From Fragilaria crotonensis (lineage: Eukaryota > Bacillariophyta > Fragilariophyceae > Fragilariales > Fragilariaceae), in assembly GCA_022925895.1 (NCBI GenBank), contig JAKSYS010000243.1:1-64000 (forward strand): 64,000 bases of DNA, written 5' to 3'. Made by a program: the position numbers and the translations under genes. Below are positions 1 through 11,003 of the stretch, one piece after another (position 1 is the stretch's first letter; each line of letters begins with the position of its first letter). Below the pieces are notes generated by a model, which worked only from the letters and a program-made list of their open reading frames with translations, made no database searches and was not told the DNA's origin.

Positions 1-180
1 AGCATTCAAACCGTCCGAACAATCACCAAACACCGTCGCAACGCCCGCCACCAAGACCGAATCATGGCAACCGACCGCCCTTGACCAACTTCATCAAACT
101 CCAACAACCAACGTCGACCGCAGAGCAATTCCACCCCATTTCGGCCAAATCCTTCACCCAATAATGCCACCAACATAGTT

Positions 181-222
181 TGTAACAATTGTGGAAGAAC
201 TGGTCACTATGCAAGACAATGC
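181..222 (+). other. Gag CCHC zinc knuckle
   Basis: Reading in the frame that begins TGT at 181 gives the pattern C-x2-C-x4-H-x4-C (CNNCGRTGHYARQC), the nucleic-acid-binding knuckle of retrotransposon Gag nucleocapsid. It marks the Gag/Pol boundary of the copia element; most of Gag lies to the left of the window. Confidence 0.9.
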
Positions 223-597
223 CCAACTGCAACTAACAGACCTCAAACAACAATAACAGAAATGGAGGAAACCCAAGGTCACCAACCAATAATGAGAACA
301 CTGCTCCAGAAATCAAAGAGCTTATTTTGTCACTGATTCATCTTCACCTCATGCTGAAACAACTCATTACCATCAAGCCTTCCTTGCCTCATTAAACAAC
401 AACCCTGCCTTCAACAATGGCCCACCAACAATCTGGCCTGATACCAACTTGCCTCAAATGGAAATCAACCCATCACTGACTGACAATGATTTTGTACCCT
501 CCATGTCACACTCACCTCCCAGCACTGATGCAATTGAATACTTCCCAGATGATCCCATGTCTGCATATCAGCGCTTTGGACCGCCAGATCTTGAAAA

Positions 598-780
598 TTG
601 GCTCCTGACAGTGGTGCTACAAGTCACTACACTCCTGTTTCAGTGATCTCCATGATGTTGAACCCTGCCATGTACCTGTTTCCCTTGCTGATGGAACCAC
701 CAAGATATCCACTTTCAAAGGCACAACTGACTGTTTCTTTACAACCACAGAAGGACAAAAGCTATCCTTGGTCTTGCTGA
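598..780 (+). pseudogene. copia aspartic protease fragment
   Basis: The frame contains APDSGATSHY, the catalytic D-S/T-G motif of copia proteases followed by the usual SH. The frame stays open for only 60 codons and then breaks, so this is a remnant. In the element it would cut the Gag-Pol polyprotein. Confidence 0.75.
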
Positions 781-954
781 TGTTTACTACATTGAAGGTC
801 TTAGCCACCGTCTGCTTTCCTGACTGCCATTTCTGCCACCCAAAACTTCACAGTCATCATCCAGAACAGAGCAACCACAATCCGTTTTCCCAACAACTCA
901 ACATACACATGGCCAACCATTCTTCAAGAGCTACCCTCTGAACAAGCTTTCTCC

Positions 955-2349
955 ATGACTTCCCAACCTAACACAACTTCTGATGACACTTTAAACTCAC
1001 CTGCCATCACTTTTGAGCAACACTTGGACACTTCAACCAATTCAAACCCAGACCAACCCACTGCAACCTTGCCACTTGAGATCACATCCCGTCGCCTTGC
1101 ACATCGTAATTTCCGCAATCTTATGACTGGATCCCTTCACCATGTTTGGAATGATCACATTTTGTCACCAGCCACTGACACTCAAACTTGGCCAATCAGA
1201 ATCTCAATCAGCCAAAAACGCGCCAGAAGCAAAGTCCCACTCCGCCAAGGTTCAGAACCATTCCATCAACTTCACCTTGACCTTCTGAGAAACCCATTCC
1301 GTTTTGGCCTGACAACTAACACTAACTATTCTGCCTACCTTTTCATTGTGACAACCCCTGGCAAACTAACTGGTTGGATTGGACTACCCACTGAAAGCAC
1401 CTTATCCATTCTCACTGCACTGCAATCTTGGCTCACACAATCAGAACTTCTTGACGCACCCAATCTGCCGCTTTATCCGCACTGATGCTGGAACAGCATT
1501 TACTTCGCCAAATTCATCTCAACTTGCACCAATCTTGGAATCAAAGTTGAAGCTGCAGCCCCTGAACATCAAGAAATGAATGGAATTTGTGAAGCCAAAT
1601 GGAGAGAAGTCCACAACATTGCAAACACTCTGCTCAACACTGCCAGACTTGGAGGTGCCTTCTTTCACCATGCTCATGCCTATGCAGTCCAAATTGTCAA
1701 TGCTTGCCCTGCAAAGAATGTCACTGATCAAGATGGAAATCCTACAACTCCCTTCCACTATAGTTATGGCCGAAAACCCAGCCTCATCAACTTCCGCGTA
1801 TTTGGATGCCCAGTCTATTTCAAACGTTACGAACCAACCTTTCGGAACAAGTTAATCACTTATAAACAACAGCTCCAACGTGCATCCCGTGGAACTTTTA
1901 TTGGATTCCCTGAAAACTCTGCTGGCTGGCTTGTCTACTCTCCAGACCATCCTCAACGAATTATCACAACCCGTGACGCTTATTTTGATGAAGATTTCAG
2001 CTCTGCCCTTGCTTTTGACTCCAAACCTTTTGCTGGAGCCATCCCTATCCGCTCCCACATGGACCCTAATGGACTTGAAAATGTTGAGAATTCTGAACCC
2101 ACCATCATTCACCAGACTGGATCTGTTGCCAACCTTGGAATCAACCCATCTTCCTTCATTGAAGAACCCACTAACAATGATGAGCATCCCCTTCCCATTG
2201 AGACTATTGACAATGATGATGACACTGATGATGATGATCTACAACCTGGTCCAACACCACCTGCACCTCAACTGCTCAATCACTCATCACCAGAAGAGAC
2301 ACACACCCCTTCAGAAAGAGATGACACTCTACTTCCAAGAATGTGCTGA
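955..2349 (+). pseudogene. copia integrase remnant (three frames)
   Basis: The region encodes a GAG-pre-integrase-like stretch and an rve integrase core spread over three frames: 955-1485 (first catalytic Asp in FHQLHLDLL), about 1470-1575 (second Asp in IRTDAGTAF) and 1576-2349 (preceded by EHQEMNGICEAKW, which supplies the Glu). The segment FGCPVYFKRY...GTFIGFPENSAGWLVYSPDH is the typical copia integrase C-terminal part. Frameshifts near 1470 and 1570 make it non-functional. The acidic Asp-rich linker that follows (about 2160-2260) is usual between integrase and polymerase in this group. Confidence 0.85.
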
Positions 2350-2419
2350 ATCACCACCTTCCATTGACCCTATCCACACTGCCATGCTTGCCCTTGATGC
2401 CTCTGCTGAAACATCTACA

Positions 2420-3640
2420 GAAAATGATGATCCTGTTGATAAATACTTGCCAGAACCCCAATCCTTTCAAGCTGTCCTCAAACTTGATGATGACATCCGC
2501 TCTGCCTGGCTTCATGCAATCAAAATGGAAATCAAGAACCTCATTGATCATGGTACCTTCATCCTTGGCCAGAAACCCCATGCAGATGAATTGATTATCC
2601 CAGTTAAACTTGTGCTCAAAGCAAAGCAAACAGCATCTGGCAAACTTGACAAACTCAAAGCCCGCCTTGTTGCCCGCGACATGGAAAAGAGAAGATTAAG
2701 AAAACAAAAGCAAAGTACCAGCAGCAACTACTTAAGCAAAGAGAAGAGAACACCAATAAAGTTAAGAAGTCTAACACTATCCCAATTGAGATCCTCAACC
2801 TTTTGAAGACACATGGTCACCCTGTGCATCTTCAAGAGGTCAAGCTCCTCATATCCAAAACCTGTGCTTTCCGCCGCATCCTTAAAGGTGCTGACTTCAT
2901 TGAGCCTATCTTCAAGCCAAAGTTATTGGACGTCACTTTGTGATCCTGCCACTTTACCTTGCCCACCACTTCCCAGAATATGCCAAATACTTTGGAGTCC
3001 CACTCTTCTTGACAAAGGAATCTATGGCCTTGTCTACTCAGGCAAATATTGGAACATTGAATTCTCTGAATGGCTATACTCTCAAGGATTCATTCAATCC
3101 CAAGCAGAACCATCCTATTTTGTTTACTATGATAAACATAACCAATGGCTTCGCCTCCTATTCTTTGTCGATGACATGCTTTATGTTGGAAGCAACGATT
3201 CCATCGAGAAATCTTTCGAAGATTCCGTCCGCAACCGCTTCGACGTGAAATTCCTTGGTCCTGCACAATGGTTCCTGCAAATGCGCATCCACCGCCACAA
3301 AGATTCCACTTACACTCTAGACCAACACCGATATGTCTTGAACGCTCTCCAACGCTATGACCCGGATTCCGAATTCCCTGAACGCGAAACTCCCTTCCCA
3401 CCCGATTACGTCTTCACCAAAGATAACCGTCCTGTCACCGATCATGACAAGTCTATAATTGAGAAAAGACATTCCCGCCTCCCGTTTCGCTCAGCCGTAT
3501 GCACCCTACTTTATCTAGCGTATAACACACGTGCCGATATCCTTTTGCAGTCTGCAAACTTGCAAAAGCCTGCATCTGCCCGGTGAACTTGACTTCCGCG
3601 CCTTATCTGGTTATTTGGCTATCTCAGACGCCGACCCAGC
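2420..3640 (+). pseudogene. copia reverse transcriptase remnant
   Basis: The polymerase begins with DDDIRSAWLHAIKMEI and KLKARLVARDMEK near 2490-2690, is interrupted around 2690-2830, and resumes with GIYGLVYSGKYWNIEFSEWL and LLFFVDDMLYVGSND. The F-V-D-D motif is the catalytic YVDD-box equivalent. The stretch ends with a frame break near 3585 in the conserved tract that leads into RNase H. At least three frame changes are needed to follow the protein, so the copy is dead. The 3181-3540 part is rich in CpG whereas 2101-2480 has almost none. Confidence 0.88.
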
Positions 3641-3646
3641 TATGCT

Positions 3647-4263
3647 TTGAAATTCTATCCTGATGGCACTTCTAACCCAATCTATAGTATCTGTGCCCAA
3701 CACAGCATTCCATACTCTGACCTGACTGTCTTCTCTGATGCCAGCTGGCAAGATTGCCCTGACACTGGCAGATCAACTGTTGGATACATGATTTTTCACA
3801 ATGGTGCCCTCATTGAAGCCAACTCAACAATGCCTACCCAATTGCAATGTCAACCTCTGAAGCTGAATACATGGCAGCCTGCTCTGCAACTATGGCTACT
3901 GCCCACATCAGAATGCTTTTATATGACATGACATACCTTGGCACTAAACAATGGCGCGAATCATCCCAACGCTTACCTACAATCCCATCTGTCCTTATGA
4001 TTGACAATGAAGCAACTGTTCAAATTGCCAAGAATAAACTAACTAACGCAAAACTCGCCACATTGAAAGACGCTTTCACTTTGTCCGCCAAGGCCAACAA
4101 GATGGTACTCATCAACTCTATTGGATCCCTTGTGACTCTCAACTTGCTGACATCCTAACCAAAACTCAGACATCCTCCAAGATTGATCCTCACCTTGACA
4201 AAATCTTTTGCACACTACCTGATCACCTACTTTCTCCATCACCAATTTCTACGGAGATCTGAT
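3647..4263 (+). pseudogene. copia RNase H remnant and polyprotein C-terminus
   Basis: The segment starts ALKFYPDG, carries TVFSDASWQDCPDTGRSTVG (RNase H core) and a shifted continuation MSTSEAEYMAACSATM, both standard at the end of copia Pol. A final frame reads LADILTKTQTSSKIDPHLDK and stops at 4261-4263, directly before the purine tract. Two frame changes (near 3840 and 4110) break it. Confidence 0.85.
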
Positions 4264-4264
4264 T

Positions 4265-4290
4265 CAAGAGGGGTGACAGACTTTTAGTAC
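4265..4290 (+). other. Polypurine tract and probable start of 3' LTR
   Basis: CAAGAGGGG (4265-4273) sits immediately after the last Pol codon and is followed by TGACAG, fitting a polypurine primer and an LTR beginning with TG. The far end of the LTR cannot be fixed because the 5' LTR lies outside the window; a drop into unrelated CpG-rich sequence occurs somewhere near 4650. Confidence 0.6.
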
Positions 4291-4655
4291 CGATCCTACG
4301 TAGTTTACTGTTTACATTATCCAGTGCAACGATACACATTACACCAGTGCACAGTATACGTCGTATCGTTACTGTCGTACGGGAATCATATCCCACTCCA
4401 AAATTGCAACGATCAAATTCATGTCGTTCGTTGCATAAACGACCATTTTCTCGCCCAACGCTCGGCCTCGTACGACCTCTTCAGACGTACACCTTTTCAG
4501 ACGTGCACTCTTCAGACGTGCACCGTTTCTTTTGTGATCCTGAGTGTTCCTGAAGAACACTCATCAAAAGAAGTTGATCATCATTTGATGATCAACAATT
4601 TCTCACAAATTTGTCCAACTGTAAATATATTTAGTCCGGCCCCCATTTTTCCACA

Positions 4656-5183
4656 ATGTACAATTTTCGTAGCAGCGTAACCGACCATGACGACATTTTA
4701 CCCGCCGTCGTCACGGATCGGACCCCCTGTAGCGATAGCCAGTGTACTAGTACCCACTTGGCTACCGACGTCACCGTAGGACTCCACCCACGTCCACATA
4801 CTGTAGTGTCACCTACGCGCAACGTAGCACCATCTACTTGCATCGTACCTACAGATACTAGCACAGTTGCTTCGCCTACTAGCACTGTGTCTACGTCTAC
4901 ATGTACTGTAGTTACGCCTAGTCATACCGTAGCTCAGTATACCCGTCCAGTAGACTCTCACGCGTATACCGTCGCGTCTGCTACTAGCACTCCCGCTTCC
5001 TCTGCCGCTAGCGTAGCATCCAGTAGTCCTGAAACCGTAGCACCGGCCAACGTTCGTACTGTAGCGACCGATACCGTCACCGTGACGTCACCACCTGCCT
5101 GCGACCCCGGTCTGGCGTGCGCCCGATTTAACCATGGTCTGGCCTCCACTCCGCGCTCGCACGCAGAATCTATCAGTTTGTGA
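4656..5183 (+). CDS. Possible Thr/Ser/Val-rich ORF, doubtful
   Basis: An ATG-started frame of 175 codons is built almost wholly from Thr, Ser, Val, Ala and Pro, with loose repeats of the form TV(A/V)SPTSTV. The DNA itself is a degenerate repeat of CTAC/GTAG words, so the long open frame may simply reflect low-complexity sequence lacking stop codons. There is no signal peptide or known domain. It lies between the retrotransposon and a 7-bp tandem repeat, which argues against a real gene. Confidence 0.2.
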   Translation: MYNFRSSVTDHDDILPAVVTDRTPCSDSQCTSTHLATDVTVGLHPRPHTVVSPTRNVAPSTCIVPTDTSTVASPTSTVSTSTCTVVTPSHTVAQYTRPVDSHAYTVASATSTPASSAASVASSSPETVAPANVRTVATDTVTVTSPPACDPGLACARFNHGLASTPRSHAESISL

Positions 5184-5240
5184 CTGTAGACTGTAGACTG
5201 TAGACTGTAGACTGTAGACTGTAGACTGTAGACTGTAGAC
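5182..5240 (+). repeat. Heptanucleotide array (GACTGTA)n
   Basis: About 8.4 perfect tandem copies of GACTGTA. Two further arrays with a 7-bp period occur at 43505-43573 and 57208-57379. Confidence 0.97.
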
Positions 5241-5370
5241 AAGGAGGAAGAGGACACAACAAGGGCGCATTCCACTTATGTACGCCCTCACTCATTCATG
5301 TACATGCGCCTTCACTCCCTCACCTCTCCTTCAATCGTTCTCAGCACTCAGCACATCAGCGTTTCCCAAC

Positions 5371-5988
5371 ATGTCGGCAAGTGCAAAGTTTGAGGTAAGT
5401 TGCTAGGCATTTAAGGACAAGGAGGTTGTGGCAAACGCAAACTTCTAATTTCATGTCGTTGGTCGATCTCTCCAGTTTCCTGAATTCTATTCCTTCCCTC
5501 CTTTCTTTACTGTCCAACCCGTCCTGGAAACAAGAGAAAAGCAAATGGCACTGTGGCGTGAACTAATTCTGAAGTATCACGCTTCCAAAAAGATTAAGAC
5601 ACTGGTCGTGCACGATTGTCCTCTGTGGAGCAACGCCGAGATTGGAAGATCGCTTAGCCAAGACGATGTACAACAAGTCATGGCAGATTTCTGCAAACAC
5701 GGACACGGTGAATGGCAGGACCCAGCGACCAAGACAAGATGTCGTATTCTGTGGCGGAAACCCGAACAACTGGCGTCGGATATTTACGACTGGGCAGACG
5801 CCAATGGATTTGTCGGTTCGGTATGTACGCTATATGAATTGCATTCGGGAGAAGATGTCAATGGTATGAGCTTTCAAGGTGCCGATGAGGAATTGCTGCG
5901 ACGGGCATTGGAAATTCTGCAATCGCAAGGGAAGTGTGCTATCTTTAAAGGTGACACGAGTTCAGAAGATGGAATTAAGTTTTTCTAG
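5371..5988 (+). CDS. VPS25: VPS25, ESCRT-II subunit
   Basis: ESCRT-II subunit that bridges to ESCRT-III during sorting of ubiquitinated membrane proteins into multivesicular endosomes. Two exons are inferred: 5371-5394 (MSASAKFE) and 5476-5988, separated by an 81-bp intron with a GTAAGT donor and CTCCAG acceptor. The joined protein is 178 residues, the usual size for VPS25. The second exon begins FPEFYSFPPFFTVQPVLETR, matching the N-terminal PPFF-type signature by which VPS25 contacts VPS22/VPS36, and the rest fits two winged-helix domains, ending IFKGDTSSEDGIKFF. The upstream ATG is chosen because it restores the Y-x-FPPFF segment, which an internal ATG at 5545 would lose. Recognition is by motif only. 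Confidence 0.93.
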
Positions 5989-6436
5989 TTTGTAAGCGGA
6001 GGATGGACCGACGCATTAGAAGATTGCCGGACTCCAGGTGCGAGAAGCGCTGGGATCCTCACTTGGTGTTGAAGGATGCAAGTCAAGTAATAGAGTCCAA
6101 AGTCTGAATCACATTTGTACCAGATTGAAAGCTATTGTGGCTACAGTTCGCAAATTTGCTGAGACAGCCTATCAGTAGATAATGAAGTCTACAACCTGTT
6201 CAAGTGCTTGGAGTTTTATTCGTATTTTCTCCTACAGTAGTTGTACTCTACTGTCTACTGTGAGCACTGAGTCAGCCTCCTGCCTCGACGACTGGTTGCC
6301 GACGATGCATCCCCGCATCGGTTTATCATTGATGGGAGATGGGACTGGTTGAACCTCTTTGCAAGGGCATAGACAGAGCATTCATGACACGTCGTAGTGA
6401 AGGCTACCGGTAGTACATAGAATTAAAAGGAAAGCC

Positions 6437-8016
6437 ATGGGGAGCGAAATTGGGTCAGTAATTCTTGCATCAGCTCAAAGTGTGGGGAAGGTTTATGTGA
6501 TCGGTTCCGTTGGATTCTTGGCAGTGAAGTGTACGTATTGACAGGATGCTGGCGTTTGTGCGGTGAGCTTGGACGGCGTATCGTGAACCCTCCCACATTA
6601 GTGGCCTCGTACTAAACTTTGTGACTCCTCATTAACGCAGTCCCAAGAAATGCTCCCTTGTTGCCTGCCAATTCCATTGGTGCACTCGCCAGATTCTCCT
6701 TCAATGTGCTTACACTGTGCCTGATTTACGGGACTATTGCTCGAACCACGTCGGCAGCAACAATTGGTTCATACTGGTTCGAGATAGTTGGGAATGTCGT
6801 CGTTGTGGGAATATCCTACCTCACAGCAACTCTGTTGGGACTCATCATCAAGATCAAAAATCCTGTTGACTTTGATTCCCTGCGAATAGCTGCATCGTTT
6901 CCGAATATTGTGGCACTTCCAATTCTTATATTTCCAGCCCTATGCGAATATCCAGTAGTCTATAAAGCCTTTGGTGGTTCCTACGCACGATGCGTGGATG
7001 AATCGACGAGCAAAATTTTTGCATATTTCTTTTCCTGGAGTTTTCTGTTTTGGACATTTGGACAATCGAAACTCATGGCGGCCGCGAACCAGAGATTGAA
7101 AGACTCGACGTTGGCGACAACAACGGCGCAGCCGTCTGCGGAGGAAACTGTGATAGGTACCGAGCAATCTGCAGACGCAGTTGGGTTCGAAATTGAACAC
7201 AACAACGACGGGCCCTCTCCCGACGTACCAACTACCGCGCTTCGGGCGTTTTGCTCGAGAACACGAGATTCGATGGCAAAAACTTTTTTATCAGCAGGAT
7301 TTCTAGCAATGATGTTCGGATTTATCACAGGCTGCATACCTCTGCTGCAGGAAGCATTGTTTTCGCAAGGTGGTGCTCTTCGTTTCATCGGTGCCGCTAT
7401 CGATACCATGGGGACAGCATCATCGTCCATATCGACTATTGTTGTCGCGGCAAGTTTGGTTCCCTGCAGTGGTACTGTCGCGAACGAGGCAGCAGTTATG
7501 GAGGACGACAGAGTTGCGGCGGAGTCGGAGCTTCATGATCCTGACCCCATTGAGTCGCCCATCATGTCAGACCCAAACTTTGGCCCAAGGCGCAGGACGG
7601 CTGCAATCAGGAATGTAACCTCGGCTGTACGGCGTCGATCAAGTCTAATACTGGAGAGCATTCGAAGATCCGATCGAGATATGATGCGACTACATGTGTG
7701 GTTCTTTTTATCACGCCTCATCCTTACTCCAGCCATTGTCAGTGGTGGCTTAGTAGCACTTGAGTGCGCTGGTGCACTTGGAGCAGTGTCGAATCTTAGC
7801 AAGTTAGTGATTATCATCAATTCCGCTCTACCTGGCGCGTTGATTGTTGTGGTATTGCTCAAGTCTCAGCCAGCACTCTCGGAAAGTGCAGCTGTTGTGG
7901 CCAAGATTTACTTTTCGAGTTACCTGCTCTCCATCATCCCCATCGCAGCATGGACCTCCATCGGACTCTATTTGTCAATCCCTCGAGAAGATGGTACGTC
8001 GTTTTGTGGACGATGA
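6437..8016 (+). CDS. Auxin-efflux-carrier/PIN-like (AEC, Mem_trans) membrane transporter
   Basis: Predicted multi-pass carrier of the AEC family (PF03547 type), which moves organic anions across membranes; the substrate here is unknown. Exon 1 (6437-6530) and exon 2 (6641-8016) flank a 110-bp intron (GTACGT...ACGCAG); the join gives ...FLAVKFPRNAPLLPANSIGALARFSFNV, the expected first-helix and Pro-containing loop. The 489-residue product has a hydrophobic N-terminal half, a long hydrophilic centre (about residues 180-350, Asp/Glu/Ser/Arg-rich) and a hydrophobic C-terminal bundle, the classic long-loop topology of this family. The start ATG lies in AAAGCCATGG. A GTACGT just before the stop (near 7993) could be a donor for a short last exon. 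AEC membership is fairly sure; an auxin role is not implied. Confidence 0.85.
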
Positions 8017-11000
8017 TTGATCGTCTCGATGGACTATCGCTTGGAGTTCGGATTAGCTAAAGTATTTGGATGGCTGGCCAAGGAATGCTATCTCTTGAGG
8101 GGATCAGGAGGCCTCATTTCAATGCGTCAAGATTCTGCGATCAGCGTCGACATTCCACATGAGTCGCTATAGAATATTGTTGGTAGCATTGATAATTAAC
8201 GAAACCAAGGGGACACGTACAATCATATGATGACCACCACGATGCTTCAAATCGTTCCCAGTCACGTAGGCGGCCTCAAGTCCACGTAAAGCTGAAAGAA
8301 TCTGAGTGCTTCATTGTAACACCATTACTTGCAGCTGAGCGACATACGAAGGGTCCTGATGTCCTGATGCACTAACCAGTTCATCGGAAATCACAATTTA
8401 GATCCCGAAGGAGGCAAGAACTATATTTATTTAGCCAGGTTATGGATTAATGTGGACATCAACTTGGACTTCGGTTGCCTGATTCTCGTGAATTTTTAGT
8501 TCCTGCTTTAGAAAGAAGGATGAAACTGTCATCTCTGCAGTGCTCCTGGACAGGCAACTACCGCTTGAAAGAGAAGATATGCCAATTATGCATTTCAAGA
8601 ATCCTGCAGTTTGGCTTTTGTGGCACAATTCCGGCAAGAACTCCTTGTGCCTTGATTGAATGGAATCAGGCACACGAAGGAAGGTTCTGGAAGGATTGTG
8701 CCATCTGAGACTTGACTGTTAAATCATGATGCTTTCGTTGAGCATGGATTCATTGAAGGGGAAGTCACAATACCACACATTTTCCTTCACAGTTTGCAAT
8801 GTCAACAATGACTTACTGACTGCAACTTGAACTTTACCATCCAGCAAACATTTTGCTTCATCATAACATCATCAGCCACATGTGGCTTCTACAAATATAT
8901 CAATTTTAAATATTTTTCTCACTAGTAGAATGCCTCTTAAAGCCAGCATTGCCTGTTTCCCACAGATAGTGCGGAATTATGAGGAGTGGCAAATGATTGC
9001 AATGGTCTCTTGGTTTCTTTGATTTCATTGCCAACCCTTTGAATTCCAAACCATCATCTCCTTGGAACTTCATTACAACTCAACCTTTATAATGGTCATA
9101 ATTTGTTTGAGCAATAGTCCTTCACATTTTTCAACCTTGATTGCAAGGGCAGGTCTTGGTGACAAGCGTCTTATACTTCATCAGGGGAAATAATGCTATT
9201 GTGGCACACACTTTCTTGCATGTATTGCAACACCCATTGGAATTTCCTTTCCCAAACACCTGATTGGTTATTGAAGTTTGCCAGTACAGCATAAAATATT
9301 CTGAAAAGTCTAGGTTTTATGTTGACAATTGTATGACTTATTCAGCATCAGCATACAGTTAGTCACTTAAGAAACACATGATCAAAGTATGAAGTACGAC
9401 GCAATGTTGCTTGGACAGGTACTTAGACACAGTGTGCCATGGGTTTGATGACGATGACACCACCAAACTAGTAGTCAAAAACAATGTTTTAAGGATTCTA
9501 GACTATAGACATCCAAAACTTTCTCTTTCTACCTTCTGGTAGTTAGCCTCTATCATTTAAGTATTATCCGAGTAAGGCTTCTATACCTTTCCATCACCTG
9601 AATGAAAGAATACTGGAGTACTCAAGGACTGTACTTGTAGAAGATGTACGTTCTGTTCTCTTTGGATAAAAAATTCTGGATTCGCCCTTCCTTAGACAGC
9701 AGGTCAAAAACAGCAAAACAAAAATGGATGATTACTCCGCTTGTTCCCCCATTTTGTGGCTTTCTTTACCCTCCTCATCCACAACAAAGAAAAACAATTC
9801 TACATTCTTTGATACCAAGATCTTTCATGAGTACCGCAACTGCAAAGTTGAAGGGTGCATAAACATCTTTTCTTTTCAGCACTTATAACATACTAAGGAA
9901 GATACGTGCAATAATAATAGAAATTTATTACTGTAATCTAAGACTATTTGCTACTGCCGGGTCGTTGCAATGTTGATGCTCCATTGTCGTCTTCAATTTC
10001 AAATAGTGGTGATACCTTGTGCTTGCATTGAATGGCCACCGCTATCATTGCTGGCAATGCACATGATGTTGTTCATGCTGCACTAGTTGTTTCATCTCCT
10101 CTTTGTCAATCATTGACTTTGTGATATATGGCTGCATGCATGTGTTGATGTAATAATGAATGGAACAACGGTTGAGTGACCGTGGCAAAAACAAAATTGA
10201 GCCAAAATCTGTGTGTCAGCATTTTTTGTCCACAGAATTTTGTGTAAGGAATGGTCTACTAGCTAGTGCCAAATCTATGAGAGTTCAGATCCAAAACCGA
10301 GGACTATTCATGTACTATGCAGAGGTGTTTAGCTCAATCTGGCTGGTGCATTGTCCAATGCCTTAATTAGTTCATAAAGTTGCAAAGCTTGGCTTTTGAA
10401 GAGGCGCTGAGGTTAGGGGTATGGAAACCTTAGGGTTTTGTGGGGTCATGGTAGTAGAATACAACAATAGACTTCAACAGTGCTGTGGAATCTTGATTGT
10501 ACAGTGTTAATCTCATACTGTACAGTATAGGATGAGAAGTACTAAAATCTCCGTTTGTTTGATACGTCCAATTTCTACACTCATATGCAGACTACGTTTG
10601 CCCACGTGACATCGCAAGGCACAATTTTGAGGTCTGAAAAGGTGTTTGATGGTGGGTGCTGGGCCAAAAAAGCCGCGGGCATAAATACTAGTACAAGTAC
10701 TCTGGAATATCATCTGGGAAATGCAACCCAAGAATTGTTGTTGCATGGGTTTTTGTGGACGAGGCAAGAAATTCAATACTGCCAAAATGTATACTAGTAT
10801 CTAATACATAGATTTGTGCAGCTTGTATCAGGCTTGGGATAACATCTTCATGCAACCCTGATGCACCATGGTCATACTAATTTACATCCGATGCAACCAG
10901 GCATCATGCAAACCAGAAAAGAACAATATGATTGTTGATATGGAAGCGGTGATTTCTTTTTGTATTTGACACCATTCAAGACATGGATTGCCATGAGAGG
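8017..11000. other. Gene-free, AT-rich, CpG-poor stretch
   Basis: Nearly 3 kb with only short, frame-broken ORFs (longest 90 codons) and no domain I recognise. From about 8700 to 10000 CpG is almost absent while TG/CA is common, the pattern seen in the dead parts of the copia element, so this is probably old, heavily mutated transposon sequence. Confidence 0.6.
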
Positions 11001-11003
11001 TCA

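Larger units (their letters stand above)
1..4273 (+). mobile_element. Decayed Ty1/copia (CoDi-like) LTR retrotransposon, 5' end outside window
   Basis: The stretch carries the copia order Gag zinc knuckle, protease, integrase, reverse transcriptase, RNase H, all on the + strand and broken into several frames. Visible landmarks are a CCHC knuckle at 181-222, DSGATSH protease motif near 607, integrase core from about 1080 to 2000, an FVDDMLYVGS polymerase motif near 3162-3190, and an RNase H segment with TVFSDASW near 3725. The last reading frame ends near 4263 and is followed by a purine tract (CAAGAGGGG) and then TGACAG, the expected position of the polypurine tract and 3' LTR start. Multiple frameshifts mean this copy cannot make a full polyprotein. 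Much of it has almost no CpG, except 3181-3540. The CoDi assignment rests on the style of the polymerase region and is an inference. Confidence 0.93.
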
